A DNA stretch of 64,000 bases from Acinetobacter piscicola (GCF_015218165.1 NZ_CP048659.1:1612001-1676000), one strand, 5' to 3'; shown: positions 28,856 through 35,494, counted from the stretch's first letter. Notes: generated from the letters alone by a model not told the origin. Numbers and translations: made by a program.

Positions 28856-29320
28856 CTATATCTGTCCAAACATATTGGTAATTAGGACCGCCTTCGTCAG
28901 GGCAATTGGATTGAGCCCAATTTTTCCTATAATTTCACAGATATTTTTCGCTTGAACAGTATTGATCTGATTCAAATATTCCTTAAATATTTTTAAATTT
29001 AAGTCTTCAGGAAAAATTTCTAATTTCTCATTTAAGTCAGCGATAACGCCATTAATATTCTGAACTAATATTTCACGATTAGATTCTTGGAATATTGTAT
29101 TGCCTATCCAACTTGGAGAAGAATGATTCCTGTTTGAAGTATATTTTAAGATAAAACTTAATAATTCATCATAGCTATACGAGTTTTCAGCATCTATGTA
29201 ACTAAACTTTACATAGCTTGCTTGCCAAGTTGAGCAAAATAGATGAACAAAACTATCCGTATAAAGCTCATTGCAATCGGAATTTACTATTTTCTCGGAA
29301 TTAAATATAAATGTTGTCAT
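28856..29320 (-). CDS. Protein of unknown function in the rtcB unit
   Basis: A 154-residue soluble protein (MTTFIFNSEKIVNSDCNELYTDSFVHLFCSTWQ...). It is not recognised. It has no signal peptide or membrane helix and is mostly helical by composition in the C-terminal half. It is 11 bp from the upstream orphan gene and probably co-transcribed with rtcB. AT content is higher than in the flanking rtcB gene, hinting at separate acquisition. Confidence 0.6.
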   Translation of the reverse strand: MTTFIFNSEKIVNSDCNELYTDSFVHLFCSTWQASYVKFSYIDAENSYSYDELLSFILKYTSNRNHSSPSWIGNTIFQESNREILVQNINGVIADLNEKLEIFPEDLNLKIFKEYLNQINTVQAKNICEIIGKIGLNPIALTKAVLITNMFGQI

Positions 29321-29331
29321 TTTTCCATCTG

Positions 29332-29832
29332 CTATGTATTCGCTTCAAAAGTTATTAGCAATTGAATATCGTTACTGTGAATATAAAGATGTTGCCAATG
29401 CTGACAGTATGGATTGAATTGCCAAGGAGGGCTGATATAACCCTGCTTAGCAAATTCAATTTCACCCATCAAATTTTCAATTTTGTTGAATAGACTTTGA
29501 TAAATTTCCGAAAATTGATTGATGTTTAGTGTGGGAAATAAATTTTTGTAGAAAAATTCATGAATCGCATCTGTCCAATTAAGTGACTCCATTTCAAAAA
29601 TCCAATCAGTATGATGTTGAAAATTTGATGGCTGTTTTATATTTAATTTTTTGCATTTTTGATAAAAAAACGCTTTGAAATTATCCTCAAACGCTTTGTC
29701 TTTGGAAAAATTTAATTGTTCAATATAACAATCAAATTCAGGACCTGTATATGATGTACGTAAAGCATTTGCTGCGGTACATAAACCATTCAAGAACTCA
29801 TTAAACTTTTCTATTTCAAATGCAAAATTCAT
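29332..29832 (-). CDS. Protein of unknown function directly after rtcB
   Basis: About 166 residues from MNFAFEIEKFNEFLNGL; an in-frame extension to 29853 would overlap rtcB and is less likely. Aromatic-rich, soluble, with CTAANALRTSYTGPEFDCYIEQLNF near the N-terminus. I recognise no family. The start is 5 bp after the rtcB stop, so it is translated from the rtcB mRNA. Confidence 0.6.
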   Translation of the reverse strand: MNFAFEIEKFNEFLNGLCTAANALRTSYTGPEFDCYIEQLNFSKDKAFEDNFKAFFYQKCKKLNIKQPSNFQHHTDWIFEMESLNWTDAIHEFFYKNLFPTLNINQFSEIYQSLFNKIENLMGEIEFAKQGYISPPWQFNPYCQHWQHLYIHSNDIQLLITFEANT

Positions 29833-29837
29833 AATAA

Positions 29838-31106
29838 TTAACCTTTTACACAAACAACCTGATTTAGCGTATAAACCACTTCCACCAAATCACTTTGCGC
29901 TTTCATCACATCTTCAATCGGCTTATAAGCAGACGGAATCTCATCAATCACGGCTTCATCCTTACGGCATTCCACACCTTGAGTTTGCTCAATCTGATCT
30001 TGCACAGTAAACAACTTCTTCGCAGCAGTACGGCTATGCACACGACCTGCACCATGCGAACACGAACAGAATGATTCCTGATTTCCCTTACCTTTGACAA
30101 TAAATGACTTCGCACCCATCGACCCTGGAATAATTCCATACTCACCCAAGCGGGCACGTACCGCACCTTTACGAGTGACCAAAACTTCCTGACCGAAATG
30201 TTCTTCCTTATCCACATAATTATGATGACAGTTTACCGCTTCAACTTTGGCGTTAAATGGTTTTTTGATAATAATACGTAAAGCTTGTACCGCAGCTTCC
30301 ATCATTAACTCACGGTTTTTCATGGCAAAACGTTGCGCCCAACCCACTGCAAACCAATAATCGTCGAAATGCTCAGTTCCTTCAACCAAATAAGCTAAAT
30401 CTTTATCAGGCAAGTTAATAAAATGCTTTTGCATGTCTTTACGAGCCAGCTCGATAAAGTGGTTACCAATCGCATTTCCTACACCACGAGAACCTGAATG
30501 CAACATAATCCACACCTGTTGATGTTCATCCAGACAGATTTCGACAAAGTGGTTTCCAGTTCCCAAAGTCCCTAACTGTTTATGGTTATTGGTATTTTTT
30601 AAACGTGGATGCTTGGCACAAATGTATTCAAAATCAGTGACCAATTCAGCCCAAGCCTGATCTACACGTTCGGTTGGCGTATCCCAAGATCCTCGGTCAC
30701 GACGACCACGCCCTTTGGTCATACCATGCGGAATTAATCGTTCTAACTCAGTACGTAAGGCATGTAAATTATCAGGCAAATCAGATGCAGACAGTGAAGT
30801 ACGAGCTGCCATCATCCCACAACCAATATCCACACCCACCGCAGCAGGGATAATCGCGCCTTTGGTTGGGATCACGCTACCAATGGTTGCACCGATTCCG
30901 ACATGCACATCAGGCATTACCGCCATCCATTTATAAATAAAAGGCATTTGCGCGGTTTTTAATAGTTGATCTTTCGATTTCTCATCGATAGGGACACCTT
31001 TAGTCCACATTTTAATTGGAACGCCTTTTGCGTCCTGAATAATGTTATATGCACGTTCATTTGCAGCTTGTTTTTCAATTTGTTCTACGACTGACATTAT
31101 CATCAT
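29838..31106 (-). CDS. rtcB: RNA-splicing ligase RtcB
   Basis: A 422-residue GTP- and Mn-dependent ligase that joins RNA 2',3'-cyclic or 3'-phosphate ends to 5'-OH ends. Metal and catalytic residues are visible: C96 in GVDIGCGMMA, GTGNHFVEI, HSGSRGVGNAIG, and the guanylylated His in CSCSHGAGRVHSR. Ribosome site AAAGGAA lies just upstream. Expression is predicted from the sigma54 promoter at 31192-31206, through a leader with a strong hairpin. Confidence 0.97.
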   Translation of the reverse strand: MMIMSVVEQIEKQAANERAYNIIQDAKGVPIKMWTKGVPIDEKSKDQLLKTAQMPFIYKWMAVMPDVHVGIGATIGSVIPTKGAIIPAAVGVDIGCGMMAARTSLSASDLPDNLHALRTELERLIPHGMTKGRGRRDRGSWDTPTERVDQAWAELVTDFEYICAKHPRLKNTNNHKQLGTLGTGNHFVEICLDEHQQVWIMLHSGSRGVGNAIGNHFIELARKDMQKHFINLPDKDLAYLVEGTEHFDDYWFAVGWAQRFAMKNRELMMEAAVQALRIIIKKPFNAKVEAVNCHHNYVDKEEHFGQEVLVTRKGAVRARLGEYGIIPGSMGAKSFIVKGKGNQESFCSCSHGAGRVHSRTAAKKLFTVQDQIEQTQGVECRKDEAVIDEIPSAYKPIEDVMKAQSDLVEVVYTLNQVVCVKG

Positions 31107-31122
31107 CTTTTCCTTTCTCTAA

Positions 31123-31151
31123 ACCTGCCTGCCAAGCGGTTGCAGGCAGGT
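31123..31151 (-). promoter_or_regulatory. Stable hairpin in the rtcB mRNA leader
   Basis: ACCTGCCTGC and GCAGGCAGGT form a perfect 10-bp GC-rich stem with a 9-nt loop, ending a few bases upstream of the rtcB ribosome site. There is no T-run, so it is not an obvious terminator; it may stabilise or gate the mRNA. Confidence 0.6.
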
Positions 31152-31191
31152 GAAAATTTCATACATCTTGATGATGTATGTAATGTATATT

Positions 31192-31206
31192 GCTAAGAGT
31201 GTGCCA
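31192..31206 (-). promoter_or_regulatory. Sigma54 promoter of the rtcB unit
   Basis: Minus strand TGGCACACTCTTAGC: the -24 GG and -12 GC have the exact sigma54 spacing, with the first six bases matching consensus TGGCAC. It differs at one base from the promoter upstream of rsr. RtcR, encoded nearby, is the expected activator. Confidence 0.88.
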
Positions 31207-31374
31207 AATTTGATTTTATTTGGAATTTAATTTTTAAGTAATTGATATTTAATGATTTAAAAATATTTATTTTATTTTTAGATTTTTTAGTACGATTTTA
31301 TTTTCTTTGTTTATATATAAAAATATATAGTTAAATATAAGAATAGATATTTAAAAATTAATCACTGCATAAAA

Positions 31375-31402
31375 AATCCATGCTAAATTCGGCATGGATT
31401 TA
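31375..31402 (-). terminator. Terminator downstream of the bS21-like genes
   Basis: AAATCCATGC and GCATGGATTT form a 10-bp stem; on the minus strand it is followed by TTTTTT. It separates the bS21-like unit from the rtcB promoter. Confidence 0.8.
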
Positions 31403-31423
31403 AGTTATAGGAAAATATTGTCG

Positions 31424-31684
31424 CTAAGGTTTTTGATTGATCTTGAGATAGTGCTGTTCAAGATGAATATCCAAGCGTTCTGCCAATGGATCATCATCTA
31501 AAACCTGACGATGCCCAATCAGCAATTTCATATCGGCTGTTTTGCGCTTTTTACTTGGTGGTTTTTCATGATAGGCATGGCATTTTTTATACCAATGATG
31601 CGTGGTTAAATAATAACTTTTGATGCGAAGTTGCTCTAAAGCAAGATCGAGATCGTCATCTTTAACGTGGACTTTGATGCTCAT
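31424..31684 (-). CDS. Small bS21-like protein, paralog 1
   Basis: From ATG 31684 the protein is 86 residues: MSIKVHVKDDDLDLALEQLRI, then WYKKCHAYHEKPPSKKRK and a C-terminal extension. The first 50 residues follow ribosomal protein bS21 (xIKVxxxxxxxxALxxx, then FYEKPxxxRKR). A longer frame from 31729 has no family similarity and runs through a conserved leader element, so I reject that start. Housekeeping bS21 sits on the 30S platform near the 3' end of 16S rRNA. This copy is divergent, with an acidic C-terminal tail, and lies between rtcB and the Y-RNA array. Confidence 0.75.
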   Translation of the reverse strand: MSIKVHVKDDDLDLALEQLRIKSYYLTTHHWYKKCHAYHEKPPSKKRKTADMKLLIGHRQVLDDDPLAERLDIHLEQHYLKINQKP

Positions 31685-31698
31685 AAATCGTGTTTTAC

Positions 31699-31714
31699 AG
31701 ACTGACACCTGTCT
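31699..31714 (-). promoter_or_regulatory. 16-nt leader element upstream of bS21-like paralog 1
   Basis: AGACAGGTGTCAGTCT on the minus strand, 14 nt before the start codon. The identical 16-mer precedes paralog 2 at nearly the same distance. It can fold as GACA/TGTC or AGAC/GTCT. Confidence 0.7.
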
Positions 31715-31746
31715 CTTGTGATGAAACAAAAAAGAAAAGAATAGGT

Positions 31747-32037
31747 TTATTGACCTACGGCAAAAGTATTGCCTGTACGTTGATATTGTTGCTTTAAATC
31801 AATTTTATGCCAAAAAATAGGATGAGGTGTAGGTGGTGTACATAGTGCAAAATGGCTTTGTGCCTGACTGATCAGGCGTTTCATTTTACGTTTTTTGCGC
31901 TTTAAAATGGCAGCTTGCTCATAAAAGCCTTGGCGTTTTTTATACCAACGGGTGGCTTGTAGGGAATATTGTTTTTGCTGGAATTGATGTAGCGCGAGTT
32001 CAATATTGTTATCTGTAACAATGATGTGAATAGACAT
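31747..32037 (-). CDS. Small bS21-like protein, paralog 2
   Basis: A 96-residue protein: MSIHIIVTDNNIELALHQFQQ, then RWYKKRQGFYEQAAILKRKKRKMKRLI, then a variable tail. It shares the N-terminal fold and basic helix of bS21 (FYExxxxxKRKxR) with paralog 1, though the EKP is changed to EQA. It is first in a two-gene unit with a sigma70-like promoter at 32088-32116. The 16-nt element lies 13 nt upstream of the ATG, and no ordinary AGGAG ribosome site is close to the start. Confidence 0.72.
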   Translation of the reverse strand: MSIHIIVTDNNIELALHQFQQKQYSLQATRWYKKRQGFYEQAAILKRKKRKMKRLISQAQSHFALCTPPTPHPIFWHKIDLKQQYQRTGNTFAVGQ

Positions 32038-32050
32038 GATTGCGTTTTAA

Positions 32051-32066
32051 AGACTGACACCTGTCT
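32051..32066 (-). promoter_or_regulatory. 16-nt leader element upstream of bS21-like paralog 2
   Basis: Identical to the element at 31699-31714 and followed by the same TAAAACRCRAT stretch before ATG. The element lies in the mRNA leader downstream of the predicted promoter. Confidence 0.7.
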
Positions 32067-32087
32067 TTGTTTTTGATTTGAGATATT

Positions 32088-32116
32088 AAATTAGCAAAGA
32101 ATAAAGGTATTTGCAA
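32088..32116 (-). promoter_or_regulatory. Sigma70-like promoter of the bS21-like pair
   Basis: Minus strand TTGCAA (32116-32111) and TAATTT (32093-32088) with 17 bp between them; transcription would start near 32080, leaving a leader of about 40 nt that contains the 16-nt element. Confidence 0.5.
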
Positions 32117-32169
32117 TTCATGCGTTCTTTTCTGCTAAGGTATTTCATGAATTTAACAAGAAAGAGAAT

Positions 32170-32523
32170 ATGGGAATGAGTAAATTAGGTTGCTTATGTG
32201 GTCATGTTATACGGGATCAAACAGACTATATTCCTTATAAAGCATCGTTCATAAGTGATAAATTGGACTTTGCCATGCTTGATGAACTAGAGAAAAGAAT
32301 CGAAATGTATAAGCTGAAAATGGCTGAAGGTAAAAAACTTCCCGATTATTATTTATATGATTCACTTTCAGGTGTCGATATTAATTTTAGAAAGCATATG
32401 TATGAATGTGTTAATTGTGGTCGTATTTGGCTACAAACTACTGAGAATAATTTCAAATCATATTTATCTGAAACAGGGCAATATGAAGCTGTTCTAGATG
32501 TGGATAATATAGAGTTAAAATAA
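32170..32523 (+). CDS. Small zinc-ribbon-like protein of unknown function
   Basis: A 117-residue protein with two cysteine pairs: LGCLCGH near residue 8 and CVNCGRIW near residue 78, a likely zinc ribbon split by a charged helical insert (EKRIEMYKLKMAEGKKLP). It is on the plus strand, convergent to the Y-RNA array (50 bp away) and divergent from the bS21-like pair. I do not recognise the family. Confidence 0.65.
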   Translation: MGMSKLGCLCGHVIRDQTDYIPYKASFISDKLDFAMLDELEKRIEMYKLKMAEGKKLPDYYLYDSLSGVDINFRKHMYECVNCGRIWLQTTENNFKSYLSETGQYEAVLDVDNIELK

Positions 32524-32572
32524 TTTTTTAACTGAAAATTATGTAAATAAATTTTTAATTTATAAAACAACA

Positions 32573-32705
32573 GGATATAAACAAAGTTGCGAAGACAATC
32601 GTGGCTCTACCTACTGAGCTACTGTTTCATTGATTTAAAAGTGAAACAGGGTGGAATCGAACCACCGACAAACGGATAATGTAGTCCTCAAGGCATTTTA
32701 TATCC
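32573..32705 (-). ncRNA. Y-RNA-like unit Y6 with permuted tRNA mimic
   Basis: Minus strand order: outer stem GGAUAUAAA, internal loop AUGC, inner stem AGGAC, UACAU, T-arm GGUGG-UUCGAUU-CCACC, closed acceptor CUGUUUC/GAAACAG, D-arm GCUC-AGUAGGUA-GAGC, inner stem GUCUU, UUUG, and outer UUUAUAUCC. The T half precedes the D half, so it is not a normal tRNA gene. The anticodon arm is replaced by the Y stem. Last unit of the array. Confidence 0.75.
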
Positions 32706-32722
32706 TATTATTTTTACAACAG

Positions 32723-32868
32723 ATCAATCATCCATCAACAAGTTGAATGATAAGACATTTATCTTAGCGCTTTTACTTTAAGCGACAGTATGTACATACC
32801 GCAGCGGAGTCTAACCGCTGATCTCTAAGTCCCTATGTAGTCCTATCGGCATTTGATGGATGAATGAT
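32723..32868 (-). ncRNA. Y-RNA-like unit Y5, divergent tRNA mimic
   Basis: Outer stem of 11 bp plus 4 bp across one mismatch (32853-32868 with 32723-32738); inner stem GAUAGGAC/GUCUUAUC is perfect. The inside holds a T-arm-like hairpin CAGCGG-UUAGACU-CCGCUG, an acceptor-like hairpin and a D-arm-like GCUU/AAGC hairpin in the same permuted order as Y3, Y4 and Y6, but the T-loop no longer has UUCGA. Confidence 0.7.
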
Positions 32869-32900
32869 CTCAGTATATTTTCATATACTGTCTTACTTAT

Positions 32901-33022
32901 AAATCAACAAAATATCAAAGACGTTCGCGCCTTACCACTTGGCTACCATTACCGAAATAATGGGGTGGATTCGAACCACCGATTACGTCAATTGAAGATG
33001 TAGTCCTTGAAGCATTTGATTT
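32901..33022 (-). ncRNA. Y-RNA-like unit Y4 with permuted tRNA mimic
   Basis: Outer stem AAAUCAA/UUGAUUU, inner stem CAAGGAC/GUCUUUG, T-arm GGUGG-UUCGAAU-CCACC, acceptor CCAUUA/UAAUGG capped by a UUUCGG loop, D-arm GCC-AAGUGGUAA-GGC. All helices are perfect and differ in sequence from those of Y3 and Y6. Confidence 0.77.
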
Positions 33023-33036
33023 ACTTTTACTACATT

Positions 33037-33164
33037 TGCATAAACAAAATATTGAAGACGTTTCGTTGCTCTATCCAACTGAGCTACCGTATGTCTGCCA
33101 TACAGGATGGACTCGAACCACCGACCTACGCATTAAAGATGTAGTCCTCAACGCATTTTATGCA
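33037..33164 (-). ncRNA. Y-RNA-like unit Y3 with permuted tRNA mimic
   Basis: Outer stem UGCAUAAA/UUUAUGCA, inner stem UUGAGGAC/GUCUUCAA, T-arm with loop UUCGAGU, acceptor CUGUAUG/CAUACGG closed by GCAGA, D-arm GCUC-AGUUGGAUA-GAGC with the G18-G19-like pair. The internal loop AUGC opposite UUUUG is shared with the other units. Confidence 0.78.
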
Positions 33165-33178
33165 TTTTTTCACTTTCT

Positions 33179-33247
33179 GATCACCAACAAGGTATTGATA
33201 AAACATGTCATTTGGAAAGAATGTAGTTCTATCTGCATTTGGCAATC
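33179..33247 (-). ncRNA. Y-RNA-like unit Y2, minimal (no tRNA mimic)
   Basis: Outer stem GAUUGCCAA/UUGGUGAUC (9 bp with two wobbles), conserved AUGC and UUG internal loop, inner stem GAUAGAAC/GUUUUAUC (8 bp). The tRNA-like part is replaced by a short loop of about 21 nt beginning UACAU. Confidence 0.7.
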
Positions 33248-33257
33248 TGTTACAACG

Positions 33258-33320
33258 CGCACAACAAATTATTTTAGAAACGTTTCATTGGAAAAATGTA
33301 GTTCCTAGCGCATTTGTGCG
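33258..33320 (-). ncRNA. Y-RNA-like unit Y1, minimal (first after rsr)
   Basis: Outer stem CGCACAA/UUGUGCG, conserved AUGC and UUUG internal loop, inner stem UAGGAAC/GUUUCUA, then a loop beginning UACAU. It starts 83 nt beyond the rsr stop, so it is probably processed from the rsr transcript. Confidence 0.7.
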
Positions 33321-33402
33321 TTTATCTAACACGGTCAATATGGATATCACATTTTTTAGATGAAATATCTCACAATGACAATGTCAAATTTGCTTTGCAG
33401 AA

Positions 33403-35031
33403 TCAGCTTGCGTGAAGCTGAGACTGCGGAATTTCTATCTTTTCAATTTCGCCAACCCAATGATCTGCATGCATTTCATTATTGGTAAAACTTTCAATCA
33501 GTTTAAATACCGTATCGGAAAATCCACCAATATTCATCACATCTTTTTGCTCAGGCATTTGCGCAGTCGCATAAGGCTGTAAATCGACACAGACAAGTTT
33601 TGCATTTGGATTTTGCTGTTTTAACTTGTTCCAGTAAATCATCATTCCTGTTGAGTGTTTTAGTCCTCGTATTTGATCAAGCCATGACTCATTATCCGAA
33701 AAATAAATCACCAAATCGACCTCGGCATTTTCTTTCACTAACTGTTCCAATGGTTTAGAACAATCTGTTCCGCCACCACACATATTGGCAAATTTTTTGG
33801 CTAAGGCGAAAATATCAATTTCTTCCTGTCGATCTCCTAATGTCTTTTTACGCAAATATTGCTGTACTTTAGTCAGATTGGACAATGCACGCACTTGAGT
33901 ATCAAAGGGCATTAAACGTATGCTTGGATTCACATATTTAAATGCACTTGCAAATAAAGCCGCCGCATCAACACAACGTAACTGTGAAGTTGCCCCTTTG
34001 CGATAACCCGTTACAGGGCTTCCCATTGAACCTGAAACATCAATCGCAATCACCACATTTCCTGATAATTTTGGTACATGAGCAATGGCACGCTGCATGG
34101 CAAATTTTAGTGCATTGGCAATTTCATGCGGCATTCCATCGGCAAGGGCAGACCACGCCATCATGAGCTGATAAGGTAAAACTCGACTTTTCGCAATCGC
34201 CGTTTCATCCATCAATTTATCCGCAATAATTTTGGTCATGCCTTTAATTTCAAATACACCATGACGCAAAAAAGTATTCAGATTCATTCTGAGCATTTGC
34301 CAAGAACCATTTTTAGCAATTTCCGCCCATTGTGCTGCTGTTAAATTCAGATTAGTTAACAGTTGCATCGGTACTTTTGGTACTTCAGTCGTCTGACCTA
34401 AGCGAAATTGTTCCAATGCCTGAATCTGAGGTGGCAATTGTTCAATTGCATAATCTTTTCCTAACACATAGGCAAAGAAGGCATTATATTGCTCAGTCTT
34501 TGGTTTTGGATGGGTCATTTTCAACACATCCGCAAGTGATGGGCTGTTTCCAATATTCGCCGCCATAAGCTGTTGATCATTTGCCGTTAAAATCCAATCA
34601 TTCACCATACGTTTTGGTAATGAACCCAAAGACTTACGTCCAATGATTCCTGCACGCATAATCTGCACAAAGTTACGCAATTGTTTTCCGTTATCGATAA
34701 TGATTGGGAAAAGTTGTTTAAATAAATCGGCATCGAGTTCTGAAAGCAATGCCAATAACACCACAGGCGTATCTTTCATATGTGCATGTTGACGTGCATA
34801 AATCGCTGTTTTGGCAACAAATTCAGGTTCAACTTCCAATGCCAAAGTGAGAATCTGATCCAATTGGACTTGGGCATCTTGGTAAAAAGTATGGTTCAAC
34901 GTACCTGTTGCCGCCAACTGTGCCAAAGCTGAGCGTGATTTTAAAGGATAAGCACGACCGCCTACTTCATTCAGTCCTAATGGTGGTTTGACCTTCGCAG
35001 TGCGAGAGGCAAAAATTGTCTTGTTCGCCAT
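33403..35031 (-). CDS. rsr: Ro60-family protein Rsr (TROVE plus vWA domains)
   Basis: A 542-residue homolog of the Ro autoantigen. Residues about 15-320 form the TROVE HEAT-repeat ring (GGRAYPLKSRSALAQLAATGTLNHTFY, FVQIMRAGIIGRKSLGSLPKRMVNDW). The C-terminal von Willebrand A domain has the metal site DVSGS at 331-335 and later GGGTDCSKPL. Ro binds Y RNAs and the ends of misfolded or damaged RNAs, and in some bacteria directs them to PNPase. A sigma54 promoter lies 46 bp upstream and the Y-RNA array follows downstream. Confidence 0.95.
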   Translation of the reverse strand: MANKTIFASRTAKVKPPLGLNEVGGRAYPLKSRSALAQLAATGTLNHTFYQDAQVQLDQILTLALEVEPEFVAKTAIYARQHAHMKDTPVVLLALLSELDADLFKQLFPIIIDNGKQLRNFVQIMRAGIIGRKSLGSLPKRMVNDWILTANDQQLMAANIGNSPSLADVLKMTHPKPKTEQYNAFFAYVLGKDYAIEQLPPQIQALEQFRLGQTTEVPKVPMQLLTNLNLTAAQWAEIAKNGSWQMLRMNLNTFLRHGVFEIKGMTKIIADKLMDETAIAKSRVLPYQLMMAWSALADGMPHEIANALKFAMQRAIAHVPKLSGNVVIAIDVSGSMGSPVTGYRKGATSQLRCVDAAALFASAFKYVNPSIRLMPFDTQVRALSNLTKVQQYLRKKTLGDRQEEIDIFALAKKFANMCGGGTDCSKPLEQLVKENAEVDLVIYFSDNESWLDQIRGLKHSTGMMIYWNKLKQQNPNAKLVCVDLQPYATAQMPEQKDVMNIGGFSDTVFKLIESFTNNEMHADHWVGEIEKIEIPQSQLHAS

Positions 35032-35076
35032 GACAGCATCCTCAAGTTTAATTTTTAATTTCTTGATGGATATATT

Positions 35077-35091
35077 GCGAAGAGTGTGCCA
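35077..35091 (-). promoter_or_regulatory. Sigma54 promoter of the rsr-Y RNA unit
   Basis: Minus strand TGGCACACTCTTCGC with exact -24/-12 spacing; one base differs from the rtcB promoter. The roughly 60 bp further upstream also resemble the rtcB upstream region, so RtcR probably controls both. Confidence 0.88.
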
Positions 35092-35318
35092 AGTTTAATT
35101 GTTATGCTTAAATTAATTTTTAAATCATTGATTTTAATTTGTTAAATTATTTTAATTTTATTTTTTTATGTGGATTTAAAATTATAAGAATTTTGTCTTT
35201 GATATTTTTTTAGATATAAAACTATATATTTTTATAATCATTTATGCGCAGTTGATTTAATTTTTTTATAAAATGAGACAAGGTAAGAAATATCTTAAAT
35301 TTTGAAATTTTTGAATGA

Positions 35319-35382
35319 GTTGAATGAAGTCCATTACAATGGCGTGGTCTTGAACCAAGATCAGTCTAATATATTACTCAAC
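35319..35382. other. Structured inverted repeat in the rsr upstream region
   Basis: GTTGAAT and ACTCAAC (G-U allowed) enclose two hairpins, CCATT-ACA-ATGG and TCTTG-AAC-CAAGA. It lies about 230 bp upstream of the rsr sigma54 promoter, in the 463-bp gap that otherwise is AT-rich and without genes. It might be an RtcR enhancer or an RNA leader. Confidence 0.4.
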
Positions 35383-35494
35383 TAAAGCAGGTGACACGAT
35401 AACTTTTAATTGTTAAATATTTATAGAGGGTTATATTTGAAATATCATAAGGTGAATACAGCTCAACATTGAATAAATGAAGGTCGATTGAATC

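Larger units (their letters stand above)
32524..33402 (-). ncRNA. rsr-associated Y-RNA array region (overview)
   Basis: This 879-bp stretch between rsr and the zinc-ribbon gene holds six RNA units in tandem with gaps of 10-32 nt. A conserved 20-mer (plus strand ATGTAGTYCTnnnnGCATTT) occurs at 32679, 32835, 32998, 33139, 33221 and 33296, once per unit. A 90-codon plus-strand ORF (33036-33308) crosses it but is not conserved between units. Confidence 0.78.

Noticed and set aside
32573..33170. Ordinary tRNA genes or a tRNA cluster
   Set aside because: T-arm precedes D-arm, the acceptor ends pair across a short loop and no anticodon arm exists, so these are not normal tRNAs.
33036..33308. 90-codon plus-strand ORF across the Y-RNA array
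   Set aside because: It overlaps complementary RNA stems, shows no protein motif, and lies antisense to the array; the stems explain the sequence better.
32679..33315. CRISPR-like array (20-mer repeated six times)
   Set aside because: Intervals are irregular (73-163 nt), repeats are degenerate in the middle, spacers pair with the repeats to form stems, and no cas gene is present.
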